Assembly (NCBI GenBank): GCA_900772845.1
Contig: CAAGSD010000151.1
Span: forward strand, 1-7,437
Direction: 5' to 3'
Source: Lachnospiraceae bacterium
Lineage (GTDB): Bacteria > Bacillota > Clostridia > Lachnospirales > Lachnospiraceae
Length of the DNA stretch: 7,437 nucleotides
This document shows positions 1-5,917 of this stretch, one piece after another; the stretch's first letter is position 1, and every line of letters begins with the position of its first letter. A program made the translations under genes and the position numbers. The notes below the pieces were generated by a model, which did not search any database, was not told the origin of the DNA, and worked only from the letters and a program-made list of their open reading frames with translations.

Positions 1-56
1 AAACCATACACATTCTTTCCACACAGGAGAATGGTGGAAAAGCCCATAAAATAGAG

Positions 57-86
57 TTATGCACAAAGTTATCCACATTATCCACA
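57..86 (+). promoter_or_regulatory. Three DnaA boxes in a row (left cluster)
   Basis: TTATGCACA at 57-65 and TTATCCACA at 69-77 and 78-86 are exact matches to the DnaA-box consensus TTATNCACA. They share one orientation; the last two are back to back with no spacer, and the first is 3 bp away. Weaker relatives lie close by: CTTTCCACA at 15-23 and, on the minus strand, TTTTCCACC at 41-33. Three perfect 9-mers within 30 bp are very unlikely by chance, so DnaA binding is a strong inference, although what the binding does is not shown. Confidence 0.8.
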
Positions 87-117
87 TTTTATGTGTGTGG
101 AATACTCGATTTACATA

Positions 118-341
118 AGGAAAAAAGAAACAGATGTTTTGTGTAAAATGATAAATCGACATTTTTGGACGAAAAAATCCTCAAATCTATTGACTTTTTT
201 ATATTCTAAAAAACGTATAATATTGTATGAAAAAGACAAAATACAATAATATATACATAAATAATCAGAATATTCAAAAAGATATTCTGCTAAAAACTAC
301 AACAACAATGAAAAAAAGAATACATTTGGCAGAAAAAGAAA
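118..341. other. A+T-rich core between the DnaA-box clusters (possible unwinding element)
   Basis: This stretch lacks good DnaA boxes and is extremely A+T-rich, with only 22 G/C bases in the 120 nt from 181 to 300. Runs such as TATAATATTG at 216-225 and the A/T run around 241-265 should melt easily. Its position between two DnaA-box groups is what one expects of a DNA unwinding element if the region is an origin. High A+T alone is also common in intergenic DNA of Clostridia, so the functional call is inferred. Confidence 0.45.
266..289. repeat. 8-bp inverted repeat in the A+T-rich core
   Basis: CAGAATAT at 266-273 and ATATTCTG at 282-289 are perfect inverted copies separated by 8 nt. There is no adjacent T-run, so it is not a terminator. 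It could be a dyad protein-binding site or a chance feature of A+T-rich sequence. Confidence 0.5.
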
Positions 342-426
342 ATTTCCACATAGCAGAGACAGATGTGGATGAGAAATGCACAAAATGAATTCAGATGGGG
401 ATAACTTTCCACAGGTATTATCCACA
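342..426. promoter_or_regulatory. Right DnaA-box cluster (one perfect, several degenerate)
   Basis: A perfect TTATCCACA lies at 418-426 on the plus strand. Single-mismatch boxes lie on the minus strand at 372-364 (TCATCCACA) and 404-396 (TTATCCCCA). More degenerate plus-strand sites are ATTTCCACA at 342-350 and CTTTCCACA at 405-413; the latter repeats the 9-mer at 15-23. Boxes occur in both orientations here, unlike the strong left cluster. Degenerate boxes are common as low-affinity DnaA sites at origins, but individual weak sites could be chance. Confidence 0.65.
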
Positions 427-448
427 TAGAATGAAGTTAGAATGAAGT
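427..448 (+). repeat. Exact tandem duplication of an 11-mer next to a DnaA box
   Basis: TAGAATGAAGT occurs at 427-437 and again at 438-448 with no spacer. The first copy begins directly after the perfect DnaA box at 418-426. The 11-bp period is close to one helical turn, so a protein bound to each copy would sit on the same face. The repeat itself is certain; any role is not. It does not match the DnaA-trio pattern well. Confidence 0.8.
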
Positions 449-480
449 CCTGTGTCAGATATTTTTATCATACGTCAGAT

Positions 481-523
481 AAAAAGCAGCCGGATGAATA
501 ATAAGTATTCATCCGGCTGCTTT
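481..523 (-). terminator. Rho-independent terminator of the V-ATPase operon
   Basis: GCAGCCGGATGAATA at 486-500 pairs perfectly with its complement at 506-520 around a 5-nt loop (501-505). Three further A:T pairs (483-485 with 521-523) extend the stem to 18 bp. Reading leftward, the stem is followed by a run of U from 485 to 481, as expected for intrinsic termination on the minus strand. In the plus direction the stem is followed only by TTTCAG, so rightward termination should be weak. It starts about 10 nt after the ntpD stop codon and marks the operon end. Confidence 0.95.
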
Positions 524-533
524 CAGATATACA

Positions 534-1151
534 CTATTTCTGCTTCATCCGCTTGATAACTTTCAGACGGGTAAATTCCTCACGTTCTTTCTCCTCCAGT
601 GCATTCTGGATATCTTTGGTCAGTGCCTCGTACTTCGGAATAGTGATATTTTTCAGAGCATTGGCACGTTTCTGAGTTTTCTTGATATTAGCTGCCAGGC
701 GGATGGCTGCGTTCTCCACCATGGACAGGCGGATGGACAGTTCTTTTACCTTTTCAAAGGCAGCCTTGGCTTCATCCAGAGACATCTTTGTGCTGTAATA
801 GGCATAGGTGGGAGTGTTAGTGGTTTTGTCATATTCCACCAGAGGAATTTCCGTACCCATAACACTTCGGGTTTTAATGCGTATAGAGTTCTCGACAGGA
901 ACCGTACACGCGATCTGCTGGACAAAGGCGATACCAATCTCCATGTTGGCCTTCTGCAGTGCTGTATAGGCAGCGCGGAAAGTCACATCGATCTGTGTCT
1001 GGATATCCTTTGCCTGATCGATCAGCTCCATCATTTCACGAATCAGGATGTTACGCTTCTTGTCCATCAGCTCATAGCCCTGACGGGAAAGCTTCAGTGA
1101 GTTCTTTGCAAGTATCAGGTTTCCCTTGGTGGGAAAGGTATTCGGATCCAT
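534..1151 (-). CDS. ntpD: V-type ATP synthase subunit D
   Basis: Central-shaft subunit of the rotary V/A-type ATPase. It inserts its long antiparallel coiled coil into the A3B3 head and, with subunit F, transmits rotation to the membrane ring. The 205-residue protein has the usual family length. It carries the N-terminal PTKGNL motif (residues 7-12) followed by a long charged helix to about residue 75, a mixed central segment (about 76-120) and a second long helix to the C-terminus, which is very basic (ends MKQK). The start ATG at 1151 is preceded by AGGTGAT at 1161-1155, a strong Shine-Dalgarno sequence. The gene follows ntpB by 18 nt and is the last of the operon; stop TAG at 536-534 precedes the terminator. 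The older literature also uses atpD for this V-type subunit, which must not be confused with F-type beta. Confidence 0.97.
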   Translation of the reverse strand: MDPNTFPTKGNLILAKNSLKLSRQGYELMDKKRNILIREMMELIDQAKDIQTQIDVTFRAAYTALQKANMEIGIAFVQQIACTVPVENSIRIKTRSVMGTEIPLVEYDKTTNTPTYAYYSTKMSLDEAKAAFEKVKELSIRLSMVENAAIRLAANIKKTQKRANALKNITIPKYEALTKDIQNALEEKEREEFTRLKVIKRMKQK

Positions 1152-1169
1152 GTAATCACCTCGCTTCTT

Positions 1170-2552
1170 TTAGCGTACTGTTTCGTGATAGTACTTGTCG
1201 AGGATCTTCGTATCAATTCGGTCGAGCTCTTCCTTCGGAAGAAGTCCCAGAAGCTCCCAGCCCTTATCCAGGGTTTCGGTGATGCTTCGGTTCTCGGTTT
1301 CGGACTGGCCGACAAATTCACTCTCAAAGGCTTTACCAAATACCAGATAGCGTTTATCCAGCGGAGAAAGCTCATCCTCACCGATAACGGAAGCAAGGGC
1401 TCTGGCATCTCCAACCTTTGCATAGCAGGAGAAAAGCTGATTTGCCACGTCCTGATGGTCTGCTCTTGTATAGCCTTCACCGATACCGTCCTTCATCAGA
1501 CGGGAAAGAGATGGCAGTACGTTGATCGGCGGATAGATTGCCTGTCCGTGGAGCTGTCTGTCCAGAACGATCTGTCCCTCGGTGATATAACCGGTAAGGT
1601 CAGGGATCGGGTGGGTGATATCATCGTTTGGCATGGTCAGGATCGGGATCTGGGTTACAGAACCTGGTTTGCCTTTTACGATACCAGCACGTTCGTACAG
1701 GGTTGCAAGCTCGCTGTACAGATAACCAGGATAACCTTTACGGGACGGAATTTCACCTTTGGAGGAGGAAACCTCTCGCATGGCCTCACAGAAGGATGTG
1801 ATATCTGTCAGGATAACCAGGATGTGCATTCCTTTTTCAAAAGCAAGATACTCTGCGGCAGTGAGGGCGATCTTCGGTGTAAGAAGACGTTCAACAACCG
1901 GATCATTTGCAAGATTCAGGAACATAACTACATGATCTGCAGCACCGCTTTCCTCGAAGGTACGGCGGAAAAATTCCGCTACGTCATATTTGACACCCAT
2001 TGCCGCGAAAACAATGGCAAAATCTTCATCAGAGTCCTCTCCCAGAGAAGCCTGCTGTACGATCTGTGCGGCCAGCTTATCGTGGGGAAGACCATTTCCG
2101 GAAAAGATAGGCAGCTTCTGACCACGGATCAGGGTGGTCAGTCCGTCGATTGCGGAAATACCGGTGTTGATATAGTTTCGGGGATATTCACGTGCTACCG
2201 GGTTCAGCGGCAGACCATTGATGTTTAATTTTACCTCCGGGGTGATGTCACCCAGACCGTCGATGGGCTGTCCGATACCGTTAAAGGTTCGTCCGAGGAT
2301 TTCCGGGGAAAGCCCGATCTCCATGGGACGTCCGGTCAGCCGGGTATGGGTGTTGCCTAAGGACATACCGTCTGTTCCTTCAAAAACCTGGATAACAGCC
2401 TTGTCCTCATAAATCTCAATAATACGGCCGATCTTGCGAGTCCCGTCATCCATGTGAAATTCTACGATTTCCTCATAGGAGGCATTCTTGACGCCTTCCA
2501 GGACCACCAGAGGTCCGTTTATTTCGCTTAAGCCTAAATATTCAATTGCCAT
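1170..2552 (-). CDS. ntpB: V-type ATP synthase subunit B (non-catalytic head subunit)
   Basis: Nucleotide-binding but non-catalytic subunit of the A3B3 hexamer. The 460-residue length agrees with the family (about 460). An N-terminal beta-barrel domain covers roughly residues 1-75. The core has a degenerate P-loop region, SGNGLPHDKL (151-160), lacking the GKT of a true Walker A, as normal for B. The signature PPINVLPSLSR (341-351) ends in R351, which aligns by eye with the arginine finger that acts on the neighbouring A subunit. A helical C-terminal domain follows. An in-frame ATG at 2579 would add nine residues. The start at 2552 is preferred because GAGGAG (2564-2559) sits 6 nt upstream of it and the protein then begins with family-like MAIEYLGL. 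It is preceded by a 62-nt gap containing a hairpin and followed 18 nt later by ntpD. Confidence 0.97.
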   Translation of the reverse strand: MAIEYLGLSEINGPLVVLEGVKNASYEEIVEFHMDDGTRKIGRIIEIYEDKAVIQVFEGTDGMSLGNTHTRLTGRPMEIGLSPEILGRTFNGIGQPIDGLGDITPEVKLNINGLPLNPVAREYPRNYINTGISAIDGLTTLIRGQKLPIFSGNGLPHDKLAAQIVQQASLGEDSDEDFAIVFAAMGVKYDVAEFFRRTFEESGAADHVVMFLNLANDPVVERLLTPKIALTAAEYLAFEKGMHILVILTDITSFCEAMREVSSSKGEIPSRKGYPGYLYSELATLYERAGIVKGKPGSVTQIPILTMPNDDITHPIPDLTGYITEGQIVLDRQLHGQAIYPPINVLPSLSRLMKDGIGEGYTRADHQDVANQLFSCYAKVGDARALASVIGEDELSPLDKRYLVFGKAFESEFVGQSETENRSITETLDKGWELLGLLPKEELDRIDTKILDKYYHETVR

Positions 2553-2558
2553 AAACTT

Positions 2559-2564
2559 CTCCTC
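2559..2564 (-). promoter_or_regulatory. Ribosome binding site deciding the ntpB start
   Basis: GAGGAG lies 6 nt upstream of the ATG at 2552-2550. It falls inside the reading frame that would be used from the upstream ATG at 2579, which favours the internal start. Confidence 0.85.
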
Positions 2565-2575
2565 TCTGTTACGAC

Positions 2576-2597
2576 TCATAGCCGGTTATGGCTATGA
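2576..2597 (-). repeat. Intercistronic hairpin between ntpA and ntpB
   Basis: TCATAGCC at 2576-2583 and GGCTATGA at 2590-2597 form a perfect 8-bp stem with a 6-nt loop. It lies after the ntpA stop and about 11 nt upstream of the ntpB ribosome binding site. No U-run follows it, so it is not a terminator. It may affect mRNA processing or re-initiation between two genes whose products are needed 1:1. The role is inferred. Confidence 0.6.
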
Positions 2598-2614
2598 ATG
2601 TAACTGTTCCGGCA

Positions 2615-4387
2615 TCAGCCGTTTTTTTCCATTATGTTATCATAGAAAGTATCAATGTCCTGCTTGTATTGGTCGAATTTATCAAGCTGATTATTTGCCA
2701 CATCATATTTAATGGAAATAATTTTTTCAAAAATGTTGTTGCCCTCTTTCAGTACGGAAACCGGCATGCCCCGGTTGATGAGTGCGCGGCATTTCTCGTA
2801 GAGATAGAGGATGATCTCCATCATCTTAAATTGTTTTTCCATAGGTACGCAGGTGTCTTCTGCGTGGAAGGCGTTCTGCTGGAGGAAGCCCAGACGGATG
2901 ACTCTGGCAATTTCCAGCGTCAGTTTCTGGTCATCCGGAAGAACGTCGCTTCCGATCAGCTTGACGATCTCCATCAGGGAGCTCTCCTGATTCAGGATTG
3001 CCATGAGCTGATTTCTGTCTGCTACAAATTTCGGGGAAACATGCTCTCTGTACCATGGAGTCAGGTCTTCCAGATATTCACTGTAGCTGGTGAGCCAGTG
3101 GATTGCCGGGAAGTGACGGGCATAGGCAAGGGATTTGTCCAGTCCCCAGAAGCAGCGGACGAAACGTTTGGTGTTCTGTGTGACAGGCTCTGAGAAGTCA
3201 CCACCCTGTGGAGAAACTGCTCCGATAATGGAGACAGAGCCTTCGGTTCCGTTTAAGTTCTGCATCATTCCTGCACGTTCATAGAATGCGGACAGCTTGG
3301 ATGCCAGATATGCAGGGAAACCTTCCTCTGCAGGCATTTCCTCCAGACGGCCGGACAGTTCTCGAAGAGCTTCTGCCCAACGGGAAGTGGAGTCTGCCAT
3401 GATAGCTACGTCGTAACCCATGTCCCGGTAATATTCCGCAAGAGTTACACCTGTATAAATAGAAGCTTCACGTGCTGCAACCGGCATGTTGGAAGTATTG
3501 GCGATCAATGTGGTTCTGTCCATCATCAGGTTTCCGGATTTCGGGTCGATCAGTTTACTGAAATCTTCCAGAACCTGAGTCATCTCGTTTCCACGTTCTC
3601 CGCATCCAATGTAGATGATAATGTCAGCATCAGACCATTTTGCAATCTGATGCTGAGTCATGGTCTTACCTGTACCGAAACCTCCCGGAACAGCGGCTGT
3701 ACCGCCCTTTGCGATAGGGAAAAGGGTGTCCAGGATACGCTGACCTGTGACAAGCGGGACGCTTGCAGGGAAACGTTTGTGGGTTGGTCTCGGGATACGG
3801 ATCGGCCATTTCTGTGCAAGTGCCAGATCTTTGGTGGTTCCGTCTGCGAACTGAATGGTTACGATCGGTTCCAGAATGGTGTATGCTCCGTCAGATGCCG
3901 CGTGGATAACTGTGGCTTCTGTAAGATTCGGAGGAACCATGGATTTATGGAGAATGGAGTCTGTTTCCTGAGTTTCTGCGATAACAGAGCCGGGACCTAC
4001 AACATCTCCTTCTTTTACTGTGATGTGAGTGTTCCATTTCTTTTCTGTGTCAAGGGAATCAACGCTGACACCTCGTGAAATATATTTGCCTGAGGCTTTG
4101 GCAATCTCTTCCAGAGGACGTTGGATACCATCAAAAATATTGTGGATGATTCCAGGTCCCAAAAGTACAGAAATGGCATCTCCGGTTCCTGTAACTGTAT
4201 CGCCTGGTTTCAGTCCTGTAGTCTCCTCGAAAACCTGTACGGTGGTCATGCCTTTCTTCAGGCCGATGATCTCACCTACCAGATGTTCCGGACCTACATA
4301 AACCATCTCGGAAATCTTAAATCCGCTGTCGCCCTTCAGATAAATGACGGGGCCGTTGACACCGTAGATAATACCTGTATTACTCAT
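2615..4387 (-). CDS. ntpA: V-type ATP synthase subunit A (catalytic)
   Basis: Catalytic subunit of the A3B3 head; it hydrolyses or synthesises ATP coupled to rotation. At 590 residues it matches the family. An N-terminal beta-barrel (about 1-75) is followed by the bulge domain peculiar to V/A-type A subunits (about 110-200). The nucleotide-binding core has Walker A GGFGTGKT (235-242, with K241 and T242), GCGERGNE (261-268) with the likely catalytic E264, and Walker B ending at D332 in MADSTSRWAEALRE. A helical C-terminal domain follows. The start at 4387 gives MSNTGIIYGVNGP, typical of the family, with GGAGG at 4400-4396. An ATG at 4444 would add 19 unlike residues and lacks such support. The first 8 nt overlap the end of ntpE, suggesting translational coupling. 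Confidence 0.98.
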   Translation of the reverse strand: MSNTGIIYGVNGPVIYLKGDSGFKISEMVYVGPEHLVGEIIGLKKGMTTVQVFEETTGLKPGDTVTGTGDAISVLLGPGIIHNIFDGIQRPLEEIAKASGKYISRGVSVDSLDTEKKWNTHITVKEGDVVGPGSVIAETQETDSILHKSMVPPNLTEATVIHAASDGAYTILEPIVTIQFADGTTKDLALAQKWPIRIPRPTHKRFPASVPLVTGQRILDTLFPIAKGGTAAVPGGFGTGKTMTQHQIAKWSDADIIIYIGCGERGNEMTQVLEDFSKLIDPKSGNLMMDRTTLIANTSNMPVAAREASIYTGVTLAEYYRDMGYDVAIMADSTSRWAEALRELSGRLEEMPAEEGFPAYLASKLSAFYERAGMMQNLNGTEGSVSIIGAVSPQGGDFSEPVTQNTKRFVRCFWGLDKSLAYARHFPAIHWLTSYSEYLEDLTPWYREHVSPKFVADRNQLMAILNQESSLMEIVKLIGSDVLPDDQKLTLEIARVIRLGFLQQNAFHAEDTCVPMEKQFKMMEIILYLYEKCRALINRGMPVSVLKEGNNIFEKIISIKYDVANNQLDKFDQYKQDIDTFYDNIMEKNG

Positions 4388-4967
4388 GTTCTGGTCCTCC
4401 GTCAAACTTGAATTCTTTGTATGCTGCCTCAAAATTCCCTGCAAAAGAGTGATCGATCAGGATGTTTTTCTGAGGAATCGTAGCGCGGATACCGCCAAGA
4501 AAAGAGTCCTTTGCAAGCTGGATAGCAGTACCTGTTGTCTGCTGAAGTTTCTCTGCAAGAGAGCTGTCCTCCGGAGAGAGATAGATGGTAATCTCATCAT
4601 TTCCTGCGAAATCCAGAGCTTCTTTGATCTTAGCAGTTAAATAGTTCTCATACTCCGGAGTTTTGGTAAAGGATTCCAGAAGTCCTTTTACTTCGGAGAA
4701 AATTTTCTCTTTTAATTCGTTCTGTTTTCTGGTCCAGTCACGCTTGATGGTGAGCTGTTCTGCGGAGAGAGCCTTGTTTATTTCACGTCGGGCGCTGGCA
4801 GTTTCCGCTTTGATCTGTGTCTGGGCGTTTTCCTCACTGAGAGTTTTGTGTTCTTCTGCCATTTTCTCCAGAGCCGCTTTATGCTCCTCGAGAATGGCGG
4901 CAGCTTTTTCGTGGGCTTCCTCTACAGTGATATCATAAAAATGGCTGAGTTTTTCATCAATTGTCAT
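4380..4967 (-). CDS. ntpE: V-type ATP synthase subunit E (peripheral stalk)
   Basis: Peripheral-stalk subunit that, paired with a short coiled-coil partner, anchors the head to membrane subunit I against rotor torque. The protein has 195 residues, normal for the family. Residues about 14-100 are highly charged, rich in Ala/Glu/Lys, and predicted as one long coiled-coil helix. The C-terminal half is globular and includes FLGGIRATIPQKNILIDHSF (156-175), the conserved strand/loop pattern of E subunits that contacts the B subunit. The ATG at 4967 follows AGGTG at 4977-4973. The stop TAA (4382-4380) overlaps the ntpA start as ATGAGTAA. A 90-nt gap separates it from ntpF upstream. The short partner subunit is not found in this window. 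Confidence 0.93.
   Translation of the reverse strand: MTIDEKLSHFYDITVEEAHEKAAAILEEHKAALEKMAEEHKTLSEENAQTQIKAETASARREINKALSAEQLTIKRDWTRKQNELKEKIFSEVKGLLESFTKTPEYENYLTAKIKEALDFAGNDEITIYLSPEDSSLAEKLQQTTGTAIQLAKDSFLGGIRATIPQKNILIDHSFAGNFEAAYKEFKFDGGPEHE
4396..4400 (-). promoter_or_regulatory. Ribosome binding site deciding the ntpA start
   Basis: GGAGG lies 8 nt upstream of the ATG at 4387-4385, inside the 3' end of ntpE. It selects this start over the in-frame ATG at 4444. Confidence 0.85.
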
Positions 4968-5057
4968 GTTAACACCTGCCTGTAATATTTAGATTGTTAC
5001 TGTTTTGCACCTGTTATTGTTTATTCCGTTTTCAGCAATACGATTCGTGCGGTATAT

Positions 5058-5366
5058 TTACAGCTTTAAACCAATAGCTTCATTCACATATGAAGTGATA
5101 AAATCCGGTTTGCGGCCAGTACCGTGCCTGTCGGGAATTTCGATGATCAGAGGGGTCTTGTGATGAAGCTTTACATCATCTATAATTTCGGGAAACTCCC
5201 GGCCGAATTTCTCGGTCAGGAGTATGATTCCGATTTCTTTATTGGAGATAGCTTTCTGCAAAGCATCTTTTAATTCATCATGTGTGTGTACGACCACGCC
5301 CTCCACACCTGCCAGTCTCATCCCTGTGTAGGTATCGATATTGTCGCTGATCAAAAACATCTGCAT
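5058..5366 (-). CDS. ntpF: V-type ATP synthase subunit F (central stalk)
   Basis: Small central-stalk subunit that binds subunit D and modulates activity; it corresponds to NtpG in the Enterococcus hirae naming. It has 102 residues, usual for the family. The pattern is a small alternating alpha/beta (Rossmann-like) fold: SDNIDTYTGMRLAGVEG at 7-23, strand GIILLTE (46-52), and strand/loop PLIIEIPDRHG (72-82), all recognisable for this family. The start ATG lies one nucleotide after the ntpK stop codon (5370-5368), with no strong Shine-Dalgarno sequence, so translation is probably coupled to ntpK. A second Met two codons in (5360) could be the true start. Confidence in the family is high; the exact start is less certain. 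Confidence 0.93.
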   Translation of the reverse strand: MQMFLISDNIDTYTGMRLAGVEGVVVHTHDELKDALQKAISNKEIGIILLTEKFGREFPEIIDDVKLHHKTPLIIEIPDRHGTGRKPDFITSYVNEAIGLKL

Positions 5367-5367
5367 C

Positions 5368-5799
5368 TTATAACTGTCCCAGGATCATGAAGGAGATGAT
5401 CAGTCCATAAAGGGCAACACCTTCTGCAAGACCTACGAAAATAAGGGATTTACCAAGGATACTCTGATCCTCGCTGATAGCGCCTAAGGCTGCGCTTGCC
5501 GCACTGGCAACGGCAATACCACCACCGATACAGGAAAGTCCGGTTACAAGAGCTGCTGCGATATAACCCATACCTGTTGCAAGTGTGCCTTCAGAGCCTG
5601 CAGCTGCCTGTACGGAAGAAGCACCTGTGAACATAACTGCAATGGCGATAAGCATGGTTCCAAAGAAGAAGAATGCGTTTACACCGAGAGCTGTTTTGTA
5701 ACGTCCGCGGTTTTTTTCACCGATGAGATAGTAGCCAAATGGAAGAATGATGCTGAGTATCAGTGCGATTGCTAAAATGATCTGTGCGATTGTTGTCAT
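5368..5799 (-). CDS. ntpK: V-type ATP synthase subunit K (c-ring proteolipid)
   Basis: Membrane rotor subunit; copies form the ring that carries ions past subunit I. The 143-residue protein has four predicted membrane helices (about 4-26, 36-58, 73-108 and 114-141), that is two fused hairpins. The ion-binding carboxylate is E126 in GLAEGVALYG of helix 4. The first hairpin has no buried acidic residue (E28 lies in the helix 1-2 loop), so there is one site per four helices, as in E. hirae NtpK. By-eye alignment finds none of the other E. hirae Na+ ligands. The start at 5799 has GAGGAG 8 nt upstream and gives an immediately hydrophobic N-terminus; a TTG at 5862 would add 21 charged residues. A candidate promoter and structured leader precede it. 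Confidence 0.96.
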   Translation of the reverse strand: MTTIAQIILAIALILSIILPFGYYLIGEKNRGRYKTALGVNAFFFFGTMLIAIAVMFTGASSVQAAAGSEGTLATGMGYIAAALVTGLSCIGGGIAVASAASAALGAISEDQSILGKSLIFVGLAEGVALYGLIISFMILGQL

Positions 5800-5807
5800 A
5801 ATTAAAT

Positions 5808-5813
5808 CTCCTC
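5808..5813 (-). promoter_or_regulatory. Ribosome binding site deciding the ntpK start
   Basis: GAGGAG lies 8 nt upstream of the ATG at 5799-5797, within an A-rich stretch that has no evident pairing partner. A strong, exposed site fits a proteolipid needed in many copies per complex. Confidence 0.85.
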
Positions 5814-5836
5814 TTAGTTCTTGATTTTGCTGTTCA

Positions 5837-5908
5837 TATATATCATATTTATTCGGCTTCAAATATCTGGCTGACCGACAGATATGGGTTTCCCGGGGAT
5901 GATATATA
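5837..5908 (-). promoter_or_regulatory. Structured leader upstream of ntpK
   Basis: Two nested inverted repeats lie in the ntpI-ntpK gap. ATGATATATA at 5899-5908 pairs with TATATATCAT at 5837-5846 (10 bp). Inside it, ATATCTG at 5863-5869 pairs with CAGATAT at 5879-5885 (7 bp, 9-nt loop). No U-run follows in the minus direction. If transcription starts at the candidate promoter just upstream, the outer stem would sit at the very 5' end of the mRNA and leave the ribosome binding site free. The pairings are exact; stability and function are inferred. Confidence 0.5.
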
Positions 5909-5917
5909 AATGAAAAT

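Larger units (their letters stand above)
1..482. other. Non-coding, DnaA-box-rich, A+T-rich region (candidate oriC or DnaA-binding locus)
   Basis: No supportable gene is seen on either strand. The stretch has two groups of DnaA-box-like 9-mers, at about 15-86 and 342-426, separated by strongly A+T-rich DNA (98 of 120 bases are A or T over 181-300). Exact matches to the TTATNCACA consensus lie at 57-65, 69-77, 78-86 and 418-426, all on the plus strand. Bacterial origins typically combine a DnaA-box cluster with an easily melted A+T-rich element, so origin function is plausible. A regulatory or DnaA-titrating locus would look similar. dnaA, dnaN, rpmH and other usual origin neighbours are not in the window, so the assignment rests on sequence pattern alone. 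Confidence 0.6.

Noticed and set aside
1..47. Start of a leftward gene (ATG at 47 on the minus strand, open to the edge)
   Set aside because: Only about 15 codons are visible, there is no ribosome binding site, and the residues resemble no known N-terminus.
190..221. Plus-strand promoter TTGACT ... TATAAT in the A+T-rich core
   Set aside because: Both hexamers are good but the spacer is 20 nt, too long for a normal sigma-A promoter, and no gene lies downstream on the plus strand before the ntpD 3' end.
217..246. Minus-strand promoter TTGTAT-N18-TATTAT that could serve a gene left of the window
   Set aside because: The -35 matches consensus in only three positions and such matches are frequent in A+T-rich DNA; the leftward gene cannot be seen.
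427..448. DnaA-trio element in the tandem repeat
   Set aside because: Read in threes, the repeat gives TAG, AAT, GAA, which does not keep the trio pattern through successive triplets, and the 11-nt period breaks the triplet phase.
1185..2228. 347-codon open frame on the plus strand inside ntpB
   Set aside because: It is antisense to a conserved gene, has an unusual composition with no recognisable domain, and is explained as the shadow of ntpB codon use.
2588..3193. 201-codon plus-strand open frame across the 3' end of ntpA
   Set aside because: It is the antisense shadow of the conserved C-terminal domain of NtpA, with no ribosome binding site or domain of its own.
5800..5862. Upstream TTG start for ntpK adding 21 residues
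   Set aside because: The extension is charged, unlike proteolipid N-termini, overlaps the leader stem, and bypasses the strong GAGGAG site in front of the ATG at 5799.
5837..5908. Terminator between ntpI and ntpK
   Set aside because: The stems are A+T-rich or short and are not followed by a U-run in the minus direction.
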